A stretch of DNA of 64,000 nucleotides from Candidatus Scotarchaeum otlingeri (lineage in GTDB: Archaea; Thermoproteota; Nitrososphaeria; Geothermarchaeales; JDFR-13): contig MTMA02000006.1 of assembly GCA_002011075.2 (NCBI GenBank), forward strand, positions 855,261 to 919,260. The letters are read 5' to 3'. This document shows, in pieces, positions 45,754 to 54,834 of the stretch. Both the position numbers and the translations under genes were made by a program. Numbering within the stretch: position 1 is the first letter of the stretch; each line of letters begins with the position of its first letter. Under the pieces are notes generated by a model. That model had not been told where the DNA came from. It made no database searches and saw only the letters and a program-made list of their open reading frames with translations.

Positions 45754-46662
45754 ATGTATAGTACAATACGTTTTCTTAATATCCTTGTTAAATGTATAGA
45801 TAGCGTTAATATACTGGATGATACTGATGAGAAAATATCTCAAAACATTCGCCACAGAGGAATAGAGTATGCTACATCTCTTCCTACTGCAGATTTAGTG
45901 TTATATAGTATGGGGAGAGTGAGGGAAGAATCGCTATTGAACTCTTTAAATGAATTAAATCAAGGCTCACTGGTTATCCTATTGAACTCTATTAGAGACT
46001 TAAACAAGAATCCTGATGTAATTAGAAAAATAATTGATAGAGGATATGTCAAGTCAGTGCTACCAGTTGATGGAGGTTTAACGCTTATTGCAAAAAGAGG
46101 ATTTACTAAAGATTTCACTAAATATACAATCGAGGTATATAGGGACTCATTCGTTCTAGGACCAAATCCAATCCAATATAATACTGCATATGCCCTCTAT
46201 ATCTTATCCAAGTTTGTATCGTCTCATCGGAATGGTATTATACTTGAAATAGGAACTGGCAGAGGATTCTCCACCTTGTGGCTAGCGCATATCGCTATGG
46301 AATTCAATAGCAGAGTTATATCATTAGATAACAATCTTTTAAGGGTTAATTACGCACGAGATAAGATGAGAGAGATCGATTTGGATCGGTATGTTGAGAT
46401 CATATACTGCGATGCTAAAGAATATACTCATATAGGAGAGGATATAAATCTCGTCTTTATCGATGGAAAAAAGGAAGAGTATCATAGATATCTAGAGGTT
46501 GTCGAAAGAGCTCTAACTCCAGGCTCCATCATTATAGCTCATAACACAATATCCTCTTCACATGAAATGAAGCCTTACCTAAAGAAGATTTATGGTAGAA
46601 ATTATGAATCTATAACTATAGCCACAGACCCGGCGGGTATAACAATCTCAGTTTATAAGTAA
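45754..46662 (+). CDS. Class I SAM-dependent methyltransferase with an unassigned N-terminal domain
   Basis: Residues 130-302 are a Rossmann methyltransferase of the O-methyltransferase type: GIILEIGTGRGFSTLWLA (motif I), VISLDNN, CDAKEYTHIGEDINLVFIDG (motif with DG at the metal/acceptor position), and HNTISS. Residues 1-125 carry no family I recognise; they look like an additional substrate domain (VLYSMGRVREESLLNSLNELNQ...). The gene stands alone, followed by an intergenic region with a repeat and a terminator hairpin. Confidence 0.8.
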   Translation: MYSTIRFLNILVKCIDSVNILDDTDEKISQNIRHRGIEYATSLPTADLVLYSMGRVREESLLNSLNELNQGSLVILLNSIRDLNKNPDVIRKIIDRGYVKSVLPVDGGLTLIAKRGFTKDFTKYTIEVYRDSFVLGPNPIQYNTAYALYILSKFVSSHRNGIILEIGTGRGFSTLWLAHIAMEFNSRVISLDNNLLRVNYARDKMREIDLDRYVEIIYCDAKEYTHIGEDINLVFIDGKKEEYHRYLEVVERALTPGSIIIAHNTISSSHEMKPYLKKIYGRNYESITIATDPAGITISVYK

Positions 46663-46726
46663 AAATAATCGATGTATATTCCATGACATATAGATTGAAG
46701 CTTTACTGACTGCTTTATTATTTATA

Positions 46727-46739
46727 TTTGTCACCTTTC
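46727..46739 (+). repeat. Second copy of the recombinase-linked 13-mer
   Basis: The sequence TTTGTCACCTTTC occurs here exactly as in the left arm of the inverted repeat at 26552, and part of the following sequence (GAATG ... TGATGTTT at 46746-46768) is also shared. It is in an intergenic region with no recombinase gene, so it may be a solo target or the scar of an element. Confidence 0.6.
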
Positions 46740-46780
46740 ATTACAGAATGGGTTTTATTGTGATGTTTAGGGAATTATTT

Positions 46781-46806
46781 TGTCATCTTACAGCCCTAAG
46801 ATGACA
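46781..46806. terminator. Perfect 10-bp hairpin between convergent genes
   Basis: TGTCATCTTA (46781-46790) and its exact reverse complement TAAGATGACA (46797-46806) flank a 6-base loop. It lies between the convergent ends of the methyltransferase gene and ahbD, where termination in both directions is expected. Archaeal terminators usually rely on T-runs, so a protein site is also possible. The stem resembles the nearby 13-mer (TTTGTCA(C/T)CTT). Confidence 0.45.
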
Positions 46807-46855
46807 TTTCTCCAAGAATATCCTTAAAAACCAGTTCATATCCTAACAGTGACCG

Positions 46856-47962
46856 TTAATTGATAACTCCATCTGAAGTATGTTCTACTAGAACATTTCT
46901 TGGAATGTAGATGCATGACGGATCCTCGGCTAATATATCTCCGTATGTTGCTAAAGCACGGGCTCTACTCCCACCACATATATCTTTATATTCACATATA
47001 CCGCATCTGCCGGCAAATACACCTTTTCTTATAAGTCTTAGAATCCGGTTATCTCTATATATTCGAGCGATATGCTCATTCTTTACGTTACCTAATCTAA
47101 ATGGTGCAAAGCCGCTCGGATATACATCTCCATTATAAGCTATGAATATCACGCCTTTCCCATCCCTTGTACCCAGAGTCTGAGCCCTAGATACGCTATA
47201 TGGCTCACCCACTAGCTTAAGCAGTTTATTCCTCAAAGAATAATATAGACTCCCAACTCTATTGTTTGTACGACCCTTTTTCCTCCATATCACGACTCTC
47301 CTAAAGAATGGAGCCTCTACAGTTCTTACAGTTATATCATATTCTGAAACATCATATAGAAAATGCATTACATCTTCATATTCTGGGGGTGTTATGTCTT
47401 GAACATCTGTTCCACGTCCAACATGAATTAAGAAGAATACTTCCCATATGTTTACCTCTAAATCTATAAGCAACCGAACCATATCTGCTAGATTTAATAG
47501 GTTATCTCTCATTACTGCGGTATTTATCTGGAGTTTAAAGCCATAATCCTTAAGTTCTTTAATTATTGATACACTGCGTTCTAGATGACCTGGGATTCCT
47601 CTAATTGAATCATGTATCTCAGGTTGAGTTCCATCTATACTTATAGAAATAGCGGATACACCAACATCAGAAAGTCTTTTCATGACATTACTTGTGAGGA
47701 TATCTGATGCCGTTGGAGCTATCGCTACCGGTATACCAAGGTTCTTGGAGTAACTAATTAACTCCAAAATATCACTTCTTATAAGCGGATCTCCACCAGT
47801 AAATATAAGCACTGGATAAGGCCTACCAAAGTCTCTAACATCATCTATCAATTTAATAGCTTCACTATAACTTAATTCTCCTGGTAATGGTTTCTCTATG
47901 GCCATTGCTCTACAATGTTTACATACTAGGCTGCATGCTCTAGTGACTTCCCAGAACACCAA
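46856..47962 (-). CDS. ahbD: Heme synthase AhbD (radical SAM Fe-coproporphyrin decarboxylase)
   Basis: Last step of the siroheme-dependent heme route: Fe-coproporphyrin III to heme b. The cluster motif is CSLVCKHC right at the N terminus; FTGGDPLIRSD and the AhbD-type VFFLIHVGRGTDVQD, VRTVEAPFFRRVV and the C-terminal CGICEYKDICGGSRARA are diagnostic. The listed TTG start (MVFWEV) gives an unusually short N terminus. An in-frame CTG at 47998 with GAGG nine bases upstream would add KTRIDFEKRPIL, matching the normal RPxLVFWE start. Last gene of the minus-strand heme operon; 19 bases (or an overlap) from the previous gene. Confidence 0.92.
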   Translation of the reverse strand: MVFWEVTRACSLVCKHCRAMAIEKPLPGELSYSEAIKLIDDVRDFGRPYPVLIFTGGDPLIRSDILELISYSKNLGIPVAIAPTASDILTSNVMKRLSDVGVSAISISIDGTQPEIHDSIRGIPGHLERSVSIIKELKDYGFKLQINTAVMRDNLLNLADMVRLLIDLEVNIWEVFFLIHVGRGTDVQDITPPEYEDVMHFLYDVSEYDITVRTVEAPFFRRVVIWRKKGRTNNRVGSLYYSLRNKLLKLVGEPYSVSRAQTLGTRDGKGVIFIAYNGDVYPSGFAPFRLGNVKNEHIARIYRDNRILRLIRKGVFAGRCGICEYKDICGGSRARALATYGDILAEDPSCIYIPRNVLVEHTSDGVIN

Positions 47963-47981
47963 TATAGGTCTTTTTTCAAAA

Positions 47982-48665
47982 TCAATTCTTGTTTTCAGTC
48001 TTAACCGCCTCTTTTACAAAAGAGTCGATATAATTAATGGCACCCTCCAGATTGCCTTGATATACATATCCTCTAAATTCAGGTTGCCTAAAGATACTTC
48101 TATAGATTTTCATTCTCAGCTTATAATGTACACCATGCTTCTTCATATATGTCTTTAGATAGTGCATCGCTTCCAGTAGAGTCGCTATATACTTCTTATC
48201 CTTTAGACAGTCCTCTATTATTCCTAGGGCTTCGAGAGAGACTAAAGTAGATTTACCATTGGAAAAGGCGGTAAATCTAAGGCCATGAACTTCAATTTCT
48301 GGTGGCATCGCGGCCATCGTCTCATCTGCATTTGTCGACAATATATAGATTTTCCTATATTCCTCGCATTTTCTCTTTACCCATCTCTCTAAATCGTCTA
48401 ATCCCGGGATAGTATAGACAATCAAATCACTTTTTTTTATTAATGGATCTATAGCCGATAGGTCTCTGGCATCCCCCCTTATAAGTCGGATAGAATTTTT
48501 TTCGGCAAGATCTAATAATTCTCTGTCAAACTCGAGGGAATATATGATTATGCTCTGGGTATATTTGAGGTATCTCTTTGTTTTTTTAGCGGCTTCCCTT
48601 CCACCTCCTAATATGAGTATATTAAATTTCGATATATCGATGTAGATAGGTATCTTATTCCTCAT
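47982..48665 (-). CDS. Precorrin-2 dehydrogenase/sirohydrochlorin ferrochelatase (Met8/CysG-N-like)
   Basis: Converts precorrin-2 to sirohydrochlorin and probably inserts iron to give siroheme. The NAD-binding start is FNILILGGGREAAKKTKRYL, and LSTNADETMAAMPPEIEVHGLRFTAFSNGKS matches the Met8/CysG-N core with the conserved Asp of the NA(T/D)D segment. It is 227 residues, without a CysG C-terminal domain, since cobA supplies the methyltransferase. It overlaps hemD by 11 bases. Confidence 0.85.
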   Translation of the reverse strand: MRNKIPIYIDISKFNILILGGGREAAKKTKRYLKYTQSIIIYSLEFDRELLDLAEKNSIRLIRGDARDLSAIDPLIKKSDLIVYTIPGLDDLERWVKRKCEEYRKIYILSTNADETMAAMPPEIEVHGLRFTAFSNGKSTLVSLEALGIIEDCLKDKKYIATLLEAMHYLKTYMKKHGVHYKLRMKIYRSIFRQPEFRGYVYQGNLEGAINYIDSFVKEAVKTENKN

Positions 48666-49416
48666 TAATCACACCTTTAAGGAAACTGTAGAATCCTTCC
48701 ATATCATCACTATCATATACATAAGATTTGCTGAATAGTCCTTTCGATGATGACTTATAGATTCTTTGACTAAGAAATATGCCTATCAATTCAGTCTCTT
48801 TGAGATCATACAGGTATTCTTCAAAGTCTAAGCTTATTTTTGATAGGAAAATAATATATCCTCTATCATATTTTTTCAAATATTCTGTAACTTCACCTGC
48901 CAACTTTCTATCGAGGTAGGGCTTATAAATAACATTAAATATTCCGCCCTTCTCTATAACATATTTCGCGAGCTTCCAAGAGGAATATTTTGATGCCCAG
49001 TATATGGGTATCCCTTCTATCTTCATTAGTATATCTATAATGCCACTTGAATTGTTTTTTTCTGGGACGTATACCTGGAGGTCAGATATCTTATCTTTGA
49101 ATGTCTCTTTGAAGGTCTCAGCTGTGGCACTTCCTATACATATCGTTTTCCTAAATAATGGCATTACCTCATTGTCTAGGTAATGGGATAAATAAAGGAC
49201 AGAATTTTTGGATGTGAATATATTAATGTATTTTTCTGGTGCGGATTCTTCAAGTAGAATATTAAGTAAGCCGGCCACTCTTTTTTTATATAACTTTATT
49301 TTTACTAACGATTTTGTTATAATATTCTCATTGCCCAGTCTATTCCTTAGTCTAACTATACTACTATTTGTAGCTACCGGCAAAATTATCCAATTCAACC
49401 CATCATTCTCCTCCAT
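48655..49416 (-). CDS. hemD: Uroporphyrinogen-III synthase
   Basis: Closes hydroxymethylbilane to uroporphyrinogen III. A 253-residue divergent protein, as HemD always is, with IFTSKNSVLYL, CIGSATAETFKE and a C-terminal GIFLSQRIYK region at the positions of the family's few conserved residues. Its identity rests on these motifs and on placement between hemC and the precorrin-2 dehydrogenase gene. It overlaps hemC by 22 bases and its follower by 11 bases. Confidence 0.85.
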   Translation of the reverse strand: MEENDGLNWIILPVATNSSIVRLRNRLGNENIITKSLVKIKLYKKRVAGLLNILLEESAPEKYINIFTSKNSVLYLSHYLDNEVMPLFRKTICIGSATAETFKETFKDKISDLQVYVPEKNNSSGIIDILMKIEGIPIYWASKYSSWKLAKYVIEKGGIFNVIYKPYLDRKLAGEVTEYLKKYDRGYIIFLSKISLDFEEYLYDLKETELIGIFLSQRIYKSSSKGLFSKSYVYDSDDMEGFYSFLKGVINEE

Positions 49417-50333
49417 TCTTCCATAGATATATGAGCATCCTTTTCCTTGAAGACTCCTATGAAGGCTTCAGCTATCTCTCTGACATAATCCAAGTCGCAA
49501 AGTTTATTGTAGTCTATCTCTATTCTCCATTCAACCTTATTTAAACTATTAAATTCCGGATTAACAATTCCTGCTATAAGATCCAGATATCCATCCTTTA
49601 CAAATGAAGTAACGCCAAGCGGGATACTACAACCGATTCCAAGTTTTGAGATAAAAAATTTCTCGACCATCACTTCGAAAAAGGAGGGAGGATCATTAAC
49701 TTTTCTCACAATACTATTAATCTTATTGTTATCCTCTAGACCTACTATTAATATTCCTCCTTGTCCAGCCGCTGGTATGAAATCATGTAGGTCTAACCTC
49801 CTAAATTTTCTAACTCCTAGCCTTATAAGAGCCGCTTCAGCAGCTATGATGGCATCATATTGATTATTGTAAAGCTTTTTTATCCTTGTATCTATATTCC
49901 CCCTTATATTCCTTGGAATGATGTCTCTTCTTTTGTACTTTAGAAATGCTATACGTCTTATAGAGGATGTCCCTATTATCGACCCGGATGGCATTTGAGA
50001 TATAGTCATACCCGATTTAGTTAGTATGGCGTCATATCTACTTCCTCGTTTAGGTACAGCGAGTATACATATCCTTCTATCAAAGTCCTCCAATGGCATA
50101 TCTTTTGCACTATGTATAGCTAAATCTACATCCCCATTAAATAGCGCCATATTAACTTCTTTTTCGAATATTCCTTTTCCACTAATTTTATACAGTGGTT
50201 TATTTCTCTCAATGTCTCCTTTAGTTTTAACGGTTATGATGCTATAATCGATTTCTCCCCGCAAGTTTTCAAGGGCTTCATGAACTTGTATTATTGATAA
50301 TTTACTGCCTCGCGCCGCTACTTTAATCGCCAT
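49395..50333 (-). CDS. hemC: Porphobilinogen deaminase (hydroxymethylbilane synthase)
   Basis: Joins four porphobilinogens. The protein has the N-terminal AARGSKLSIIQ, SAKDMPLE, IGTSSIRR and PRNIRGNIDTR motifs and the dipyrromethane-anchoring Cys in LGIGCSIPLG. The ATG at 50333 (MAIKVAARGS) lies seven bases after GGTGAG and is preferred to 50345. It overlaps hemA at its 5' end and hemD at its 3' end, so the operon is tightly coupled. Confidence 0.96.
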   Translation of the reverse strand: MAIKVAARGSKLSIIQVHEALENLRGEIDYSIITVKTKGDIERNKPLYKISGKGIFEKEVNMALFNGDVDLAIHSAKDMPLEDFDRRICILAVPKRGSRYDAILTKSGMTISQMPSGSIIGTSSIRRIAFLKYKRRDIIPRNIRGNIDTRIKKLYNNQYDAIIAAEAALIRLGVRKFRRLDLHDFIPAAGQGGILIVGLEDNNKINSIVRKVNDPPSFFEVMVEKFFISKLGIGCSIPLGVTSFVKDGYLDLIAGIVNPEFNSLNKVEWRIEIDYNKLCDLDYVREIAEAFIGVFKEKDAHISMEEWRRMMG

Positions 50334-51540
50334 CCACGGACTCACCGTTAAGCGTTAATATCAGTTTTATGAATTCCTTAGAATCGTTACCGTTGCCTAT
50401 CATTCGGATAGCTTCAGAATAAGGATGATATAATTTTCTAATTATGCTAGATGTTAAACCTTCTAATATCACCGCGATATTATCTAAAGTTTCTTTGTCG
50501 ACATATCTACTGAGTAGGGATAATGCCTCAGCCACCTCTTTACGTCGTATTTCCTCTGCCTTTTTATATAATAAAGCTACAACTTCTTCATGTTTATTCT
50601 CAAATAGATCCTTAATCACTTTATTTGCCTCATTCTTCACATTTTCTTTGAGCATGTAAATTATATCCATATAGCGGTGCTTCTCCTTCTCTATAAGTTT
50701 ACTTAACTCAATCAGATTATAATATTCGTAGGTTCCCTTCTTTTCTAGTTTGGTATTTGATGGCATTCCTAGATCTATAATGAGCTTACCATTCCAACCC
50801 TTCAATTCTTTATCTCTAATTATAGGGTCAATTGTGCTTGTACATGTAATAATAGCATCAAATTCTTTGAGATTAGATATGGCTTGTTGCATTGTTATAG
50901 GGTTGAAACCATACTTATGGGCCAACTGCTTAGCTCTCTCGATATTCTTGCTTGCTATAAATACTTCTGTATTGTCTCTTTCTATTATTTTGGACAGATC
51001 TTTGGCCATATCTCCAGAACCAATTATTACAATCCTCCTTGCGTTCACCTTATCTAATAAATCTTTGGAGAGATTAAGGTAATCAGGTATTTTAGACTTA
51101 ATTTTACGCCTTACCTTTCGGGCTATTCTTATTGTATTATCAAATAGGACTATAAGTTCCCGGCTTATAGTTCCCATTCGCTTCGAGGATAAATATGCTC
51201 TTCTTACTTGACCAAGAATCTGGGTCTCACCTGTTGCTAAGGAATCTATCCCGGAGGCTACATAAGCAAGATGAATAAATACATCTTTTCCGGTTAATAG
51301 ACGGGCATCTCTTACAAAGGGATGATCTCCTAAGGTTTCCTGTAAGAATTCTATTAGATTACTTTTATAACTATATATTTCTATTCTATTACATGTCTCT
51401 AGAACCACGATAGGTATCTCTTTCTTTTTGGCTATCGCCATTAGTTCTGCTTTATTAGGTAGGTAATATTTATGTAGATTTTCTATACCTACATCATTAT
51501 AAGTTATATATGCTAATCTATAGCCGTCCACGTCAATCAT
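50323..51540 (-). CDS. hemA: Glutamyl-tRNA reductase
   Basis: First committed step of C5 tetrapyrrole synthesis. The catalytic Cys is in VVLETCNRIEIYSY, followed by the AYVASGIDSLATGETQILGQV segment and an NADP-binding domain starting RIVIIGSGDMAKDL. The C-terminal dimerisation helices are present. It opens the minus-strand operon hemA-hemC-hemD-met8-like-ahbD and is divergent from the ahbB/A fusion; 117 bases separate the ATG codons. Confidence 0.97.
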   Translation of the reverse strand: MIDVDGYRLAYITYNDVGIENLHKYYLPNKAELMAIAKKKEIPIVVLETCNRIEIYSYKSNLIEFLQETLGDHPFVRDARLLTGKDVFIHLAYVASGIDSLATGETQILGQVRRAYLSSKRMGTISRELIVLFDNTIRIARKVRRKIKSKIPDYLNLSKDLLDKVNARRIVIIGSGDMAKDLSKIIERDNTEVFIASKNIERAKQLAHKYGFNPITMQQAISNLKEFDAIITCTSTIDPIIRDKELKGWNGKLIIDLGMPSNTKLEKKGTYEYYNLIELSKLIEKEKHRYMDIIYMLKENVKNEANKVIKDLFENKHEEVVALLYKKAEEIRRKEVAEALSLLSRYVDKETLDNIAVILEGLTSSIIRKLYHPYSEAIRMIGNGNDSKEFIKLILTLNGESVDGD

Positions 51541-51621
51541 CGCTAAAACATCTATTATTCTATTTGAAATTAATTGTTGGTTTATACAAGACTATATAAG
51601 TAATACTAATTAAATAGCAAT

Positions 51622-51631
51622 CTTATAAATA
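51622..51631 (+). promoter_or_regulatory. TATA box of the plus-strand heme operon
   Basis: CTTATAAATA is centred about 31 bases before the ATG at 51658, with no ribosome site in between, so the message is probably leaderless. It lies in the 117-base divergent spacer shared with hemA, where a common regulator could act on both operons. Confidence 0.5.
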
Positions 51632-51657
51632 TCTTTTTGTTAAATAGTTAATGATGG

Positions 51658-52623
51658 ATGTATATGATTGCCGGTTTAACTCATGCAGATAAAATTATTC
51701 TAAATGCAATTCAATATGAATTTCAGCCCGTAGAAAATCCATATGGTCATATAAGTGGAAAACTAGGGCTAGATACAGAAGCCTTAATCCGGAAACTTAG
51801 AAGATTTTATGAGTTGGGTCATATAAGACGTGTAGGGTATACATTTAATTTCAGAACAGCAAATTTGGTAGGTGCTTTGATAGGTTTTGAATTGCCAAAA
51901 GAAAAAATAGATGCATTCTCAAAGTTCAGTTATAGTCTCCCAAATGTGACTCATAATTATCTTAGGTCACATAGCAAATATAATGTATGGTTTACGATTA
52001 AAGATAAATCAATTGATGATTTGGTGGAGAAAGTTGAAGGTTATGCCGAAAAATTCAAGGCTAAAGACTATGTTATATTGAAGTCTAGAAGAACTTGTAA
52101 GCTCAGTATAAAATATGATCTGGAGAGAGGTATATCATGGAGTAAACCCAGATTACTAGATTCGAATCCTCCTAAACTAAATGAATTTGACATAGATTTA
52201 GATTTCATTAAGTACCTAAGGAATCTACCATTAGACCTTGATCCCTATAGGGAGATTAAGGAAGCATATAACATGAAAACAAGGGAGATATTAGGTTTGA
52301 TTGATGAGATGATTGAGAGAGGAGTAATTACTGATTATGGTGCCTATCTAGATGGAGAAAAAATAGGATTCTCACAGAATGCTATGGTGACATTTGATGG
52401 TAATGAAGATATCGCCATAAAAGTGGCGAAGGAGGTTCCAGAAACTTCACATGTCGTTCTGAGAGAAGTGATTTTCGGCGATTGGAGAGATAATGTATAT
52501 TTTATGATACATGGCACTAGGAGGGATGTTATCGATGTATATATTGACGTAATCATGGATTCTATCGGCATCGATAAATTCCAGAAGTTATATAGTATAA
52601 AGAACCTTAAGGTGAGAAGATAG
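51658..52623 (+). CDS. Siroheme decarboxylase, AhbB-AhbA fusion
   Basis: Removes the two acetate carboxyls at C12/C18 of siroheme to give 12,18-didecarboxysiroheme. AhbA and AhbB are usually separate AsnC/Lrp-like subunits; this 321-residue protein carries both. The N-half (1-160) resembles AhbB with IRRVGYTFNFRTANLVGAL and THNYLRSHSKYNVWFTI; the C-half (180-321) has the AhbA-like GFSQNAMVTF, and SHVVLREVIFGDWRDNVYFMIHG, in which the usual Cys-Tyr after His is Val-Val. A 1-base overlap (TAGTG) joins it to ahbC. Confidence 0.88.
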   Translation: MYMIAGLTHADKIILNAIQYEFQPVENPYGHISGKLGLDTEALIRKLRRFYELGHIRRVGYTFNFRTANLVGALIGFELPKEKIDAFSKFSYSLPNVTHNYLRSHSKYNVWFTIKDKSIDDLVEKVEGYAEKFKAKDYVILKSRRTCKLSIKYDLERGISWSKPRLLDSNPPKLNEFDIDLDFIKYLRNLPLDLDPYREIKEAYNMKTREILGLIDEMIERGVITDYGAYLDGEKIGFSQNAMVTFDGNEDIAIKVAKEVPETSHVVLREVIFGDWRDNVYFMIHGTRRDVIDVYIDVIMDSIGIDKFQKLYSIKNLKVRR

Positions 52624-53792
52624 TGATACCCATATCTGTGATGGTAACAAATAAGGGTACAGTTTCACAGAAGATTAAGGGCAAATTTAGCGTCGGTAAC
52701 CCAAGTAAATTTAGCGAATATTATAGGCCTATAGTAACATGGAATCTGACTTACAAGTGTAACTTGCGTTGTATCCATTGCTACATAAAGGCGGGGCCAG
52801 AGGGAAATCATGAATTGAACGGGAAAGTCTTGTTTAGAATAGCTGAAGATATTGTTAAGCACAATATCCCTATGGTAATAATGAGTGGAGGAGAGCCTCT
52901 CTTAAGGAGAGAGATTTATGATCTTGCAAGGTATCTAAATTCCAATGGTGTCAAGCTAGTATTAAGTAGTAATGGTACCTTAATTACTAAGGAAATAGCA
53001 GAGAAGTTGTGGGAATTAGAATTTAGATATGTAGGTGTCTCACTTGATTCAGTGGATCCTAAATGGCATGATAATTTTAGGGGAGTTTCAGGTGCTTATG
53101 AGGCAGCCATAAAAGGTTTGATGAATGCTAAGGCATATGATTTACCTGTTGGAATTAGGTTTACGGTAACTAGTAAGAATATAAGTGATGTTCCAAGGAT
53201 TTTAGATTTAGCTATAGACAATGAAGTTGAGAGACTAACATTTTATCATTTGTCTTCTTCAGGAAGAGCAAAAGATATGGATAAATCATGGTATCTGAAT
53301 GCTACTCAATACATATGGTTTATTGATAAATTAATTCATTATTCTAGAGAGTATGCAGGCAGAATTGAAATTCAGACAACATTAGCCCCCTTCGATGGGA
53401 TATATGTCGCAGATAGAGTTGCTAGAGACAAAAAGCATTTCTGGAAATGTATAGAGTTGGTGAAAGCTCAAGGAGGATGCGGAAGAAAATTTATATCTAT
53501 ATATCCGAATGGAATGGTTTATCCATGTCAGTTTGTTGATTTCTATCCATTAGGAAATGTATTGGAAACCGGTTTAGCGGACATACTTAGGATTGATGGT
53601 AATAAGCTGGATTACTTTATTGAGACACATAAGTATTTGAAGGGACCGAAGTGTTCGAATTGTCCATTCAAATTTATATGTCAAGGGGGAGATAGGGTGA
53701 GGGCATATTATCTGGGAGGCTCCCTATATGCAGATGATCCTCAATGTCATCTAGATATAATAAAGATAGCAAATAGGTGGGAATATGAATAA
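52623..53792 (+). CDS. ahbC: 12,18-didecarboxysiroheme deacetylase AhbC (radical SAM)
   Basis: Converts didecarboxysiroheme to Fe-coproporphyrin III. The cluster is CNLRCIHC (C46, C50, C53) in WNLTYKCNLRCIHCYIKAG, SGGEPLLRRE is the SAM segment, and YVGVSLDS...HDNFRGVSG with IRFTVTSKN and FYHLSSSGRA match AhbC. The C-terminal CGRKFISIYPNG and CSNCPFKFICQGG bind an auxiliary cluster. The GTG start lies about 8 bases after GGTGAG. It overlaps hemB by 8 bases. Confidence 0.94.
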   Translation: MIPISVMVTNKGTVSQKIKGKFSVGNPSKFSEYYRPIVTWNLTYKCNLRCIHCYIKAGPEGNHELNGKVLFRIAEDIVKHNIPMVIMSGGEPLLRREIYDLARYLNSNGVKLVLSSNGTLITKEIAEKLWELEFRYVGVSLDSVDPKWHDNFRGVSGAYEAAIKGLMNAKAYDLPVGIRFTVTSKNISDVPRILDLAIDNEVERLTFYHLSSSGRAKDMDKSWYLNATQYIWFIDKLIHYSREYAGRIEIQTTLAPFDGIYVADRVARDKKHFWKCIELVKAQGGCGRKFISIYPNGMVYPCQFVDFYPLGNVLETGLADILRIDGNKLDYFIETHKYLKGPKCSNCPFKFICQGGDRVRAYYLGGSLYADDPQCHLDIIKIANRWEYE

Positions 53793-54828
53793 TCCTTTCG
53801 ATTTTGAATTAAGTCTATCTTTTCCGATTAATAGGCCTAGAAGAATGAGAGCATCTAGGAGCATAAGGAATGCTGTGGCACGAACAAGGTTGGGATTAGA
53901 TGACTTGATAGCTCCTATCTTCATCGATGGCAATATAAATGGAGTTATGGAGATTGAAAGCATGCCGGGCGTGTACAGGTATTCCATTGATAAGGGCATT
54001 AGGAAGGTATCTGATTATCTTGAGCAAGGACTGGATAAGATTCTAATATTCGGTATACCTCGGTATAAAGATGAGGTTGGTAGCGAGGCTTATGATAGAG
54101 ACGGCGTAGTCCAGAGGTTTATTCGAGAGTTAAGAGGCACTTTAGGAGATAGAATATTGATATTTACTGATGTCTGTATGTGTCAATATACTAGTCATGG
54201 GCATTGCGGAGTAATATCATATGTAGATGATAAATATAAAATTCAAAATGATAAAAGTATTGAGTTGATGGGGAGAATCGCTCTTTCTCATGCTGAGGCT
54301 GGCGCTGACTTTGTAGCTCCCTCCTCGATGATGGATGGTGTTGTCTATGCTATTAGAAGAAAGCTTGATGAAGAAGGTTATGTGGATGTCGGTATTATGA
54401 GTTATTCTGTAAAGTATGCATCTAATTTCTATGCTCCTTTCAGAGAAGCTGCCGAATCATCTCCAGAATTTGGAGATAGAAGAAGCTATCAAATGGATCC
54501 ACGTATATCTGAAGAAGCTATTAAAGAAGCCTTGATGGATATACAGGAGGGAGCGGATATATTAATGGTGAAACCTGCACTCGCATATTTAGATATCATA
54601 AAAATTATACGATCCAGTTTTGGATACTTTCCATTAGCCGCTTATAATGTAAGTGGCGAGTACTCTATGGTTAAAGCAGCATCTAAACTAAACTGGATTG
54701 ATGAGAAGAAAGTAATTATCGAGATACTATTCTCTATAAAGAGAGCGGGCGCCGACCTGATAATCACATATCATGCCCCGGAAATAGCCCAATGGATTAA
54801 AGAAGATCATGAGTTATTCCAGTGGTGA
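53785..54828 (+). CDS. hemB: Delta-aminolevulinic acid dehydratase (porphobilinogen synthase)
   Basis: Condenses two aminolevulinates into porphobilinogen. The zinc-type cysteines are in DVCMCQYTSHGHCG, and the two active-site lysines are in SYSVKYASNFYAPFREA and MVKPALAYLD. Length is normal (347). It overlaps ahbC by 8 bases and is followed by hemL after a 6-base gap. Confidence 0.97.
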   Translation: MNNPFDFELSLSFPINRPRRMRASRSIRNAVARTRLGLDDLIAPIFIDGNINGVMEIESMPGVYRYSIDKGIRKVSDYLEQGLDKILIFGIPRYKDEVGSEAYDRDGVVQRFIRELRGTLGDRILIFTDVCMCQYTSHGHCGVISYVDDKYKIQNDKSIELMGRIALSHAEAGADFVAPSSMMDGVVYAIRRKLDEEGYVDVGIMSYSVKYASNFYAPFREAAESSPEFGDRRSYQMDPRISEEAIKEALMDIQEGADILMVKPALAYLDIIKIIRSSFGYFPLAAYNVSGEYSMVKAASKLNWIDEKKVIIEILFSIKRAGADLIITYHAPEIAQWIKEDHELFQW

Positions 54829-54834
54829 TGATCC

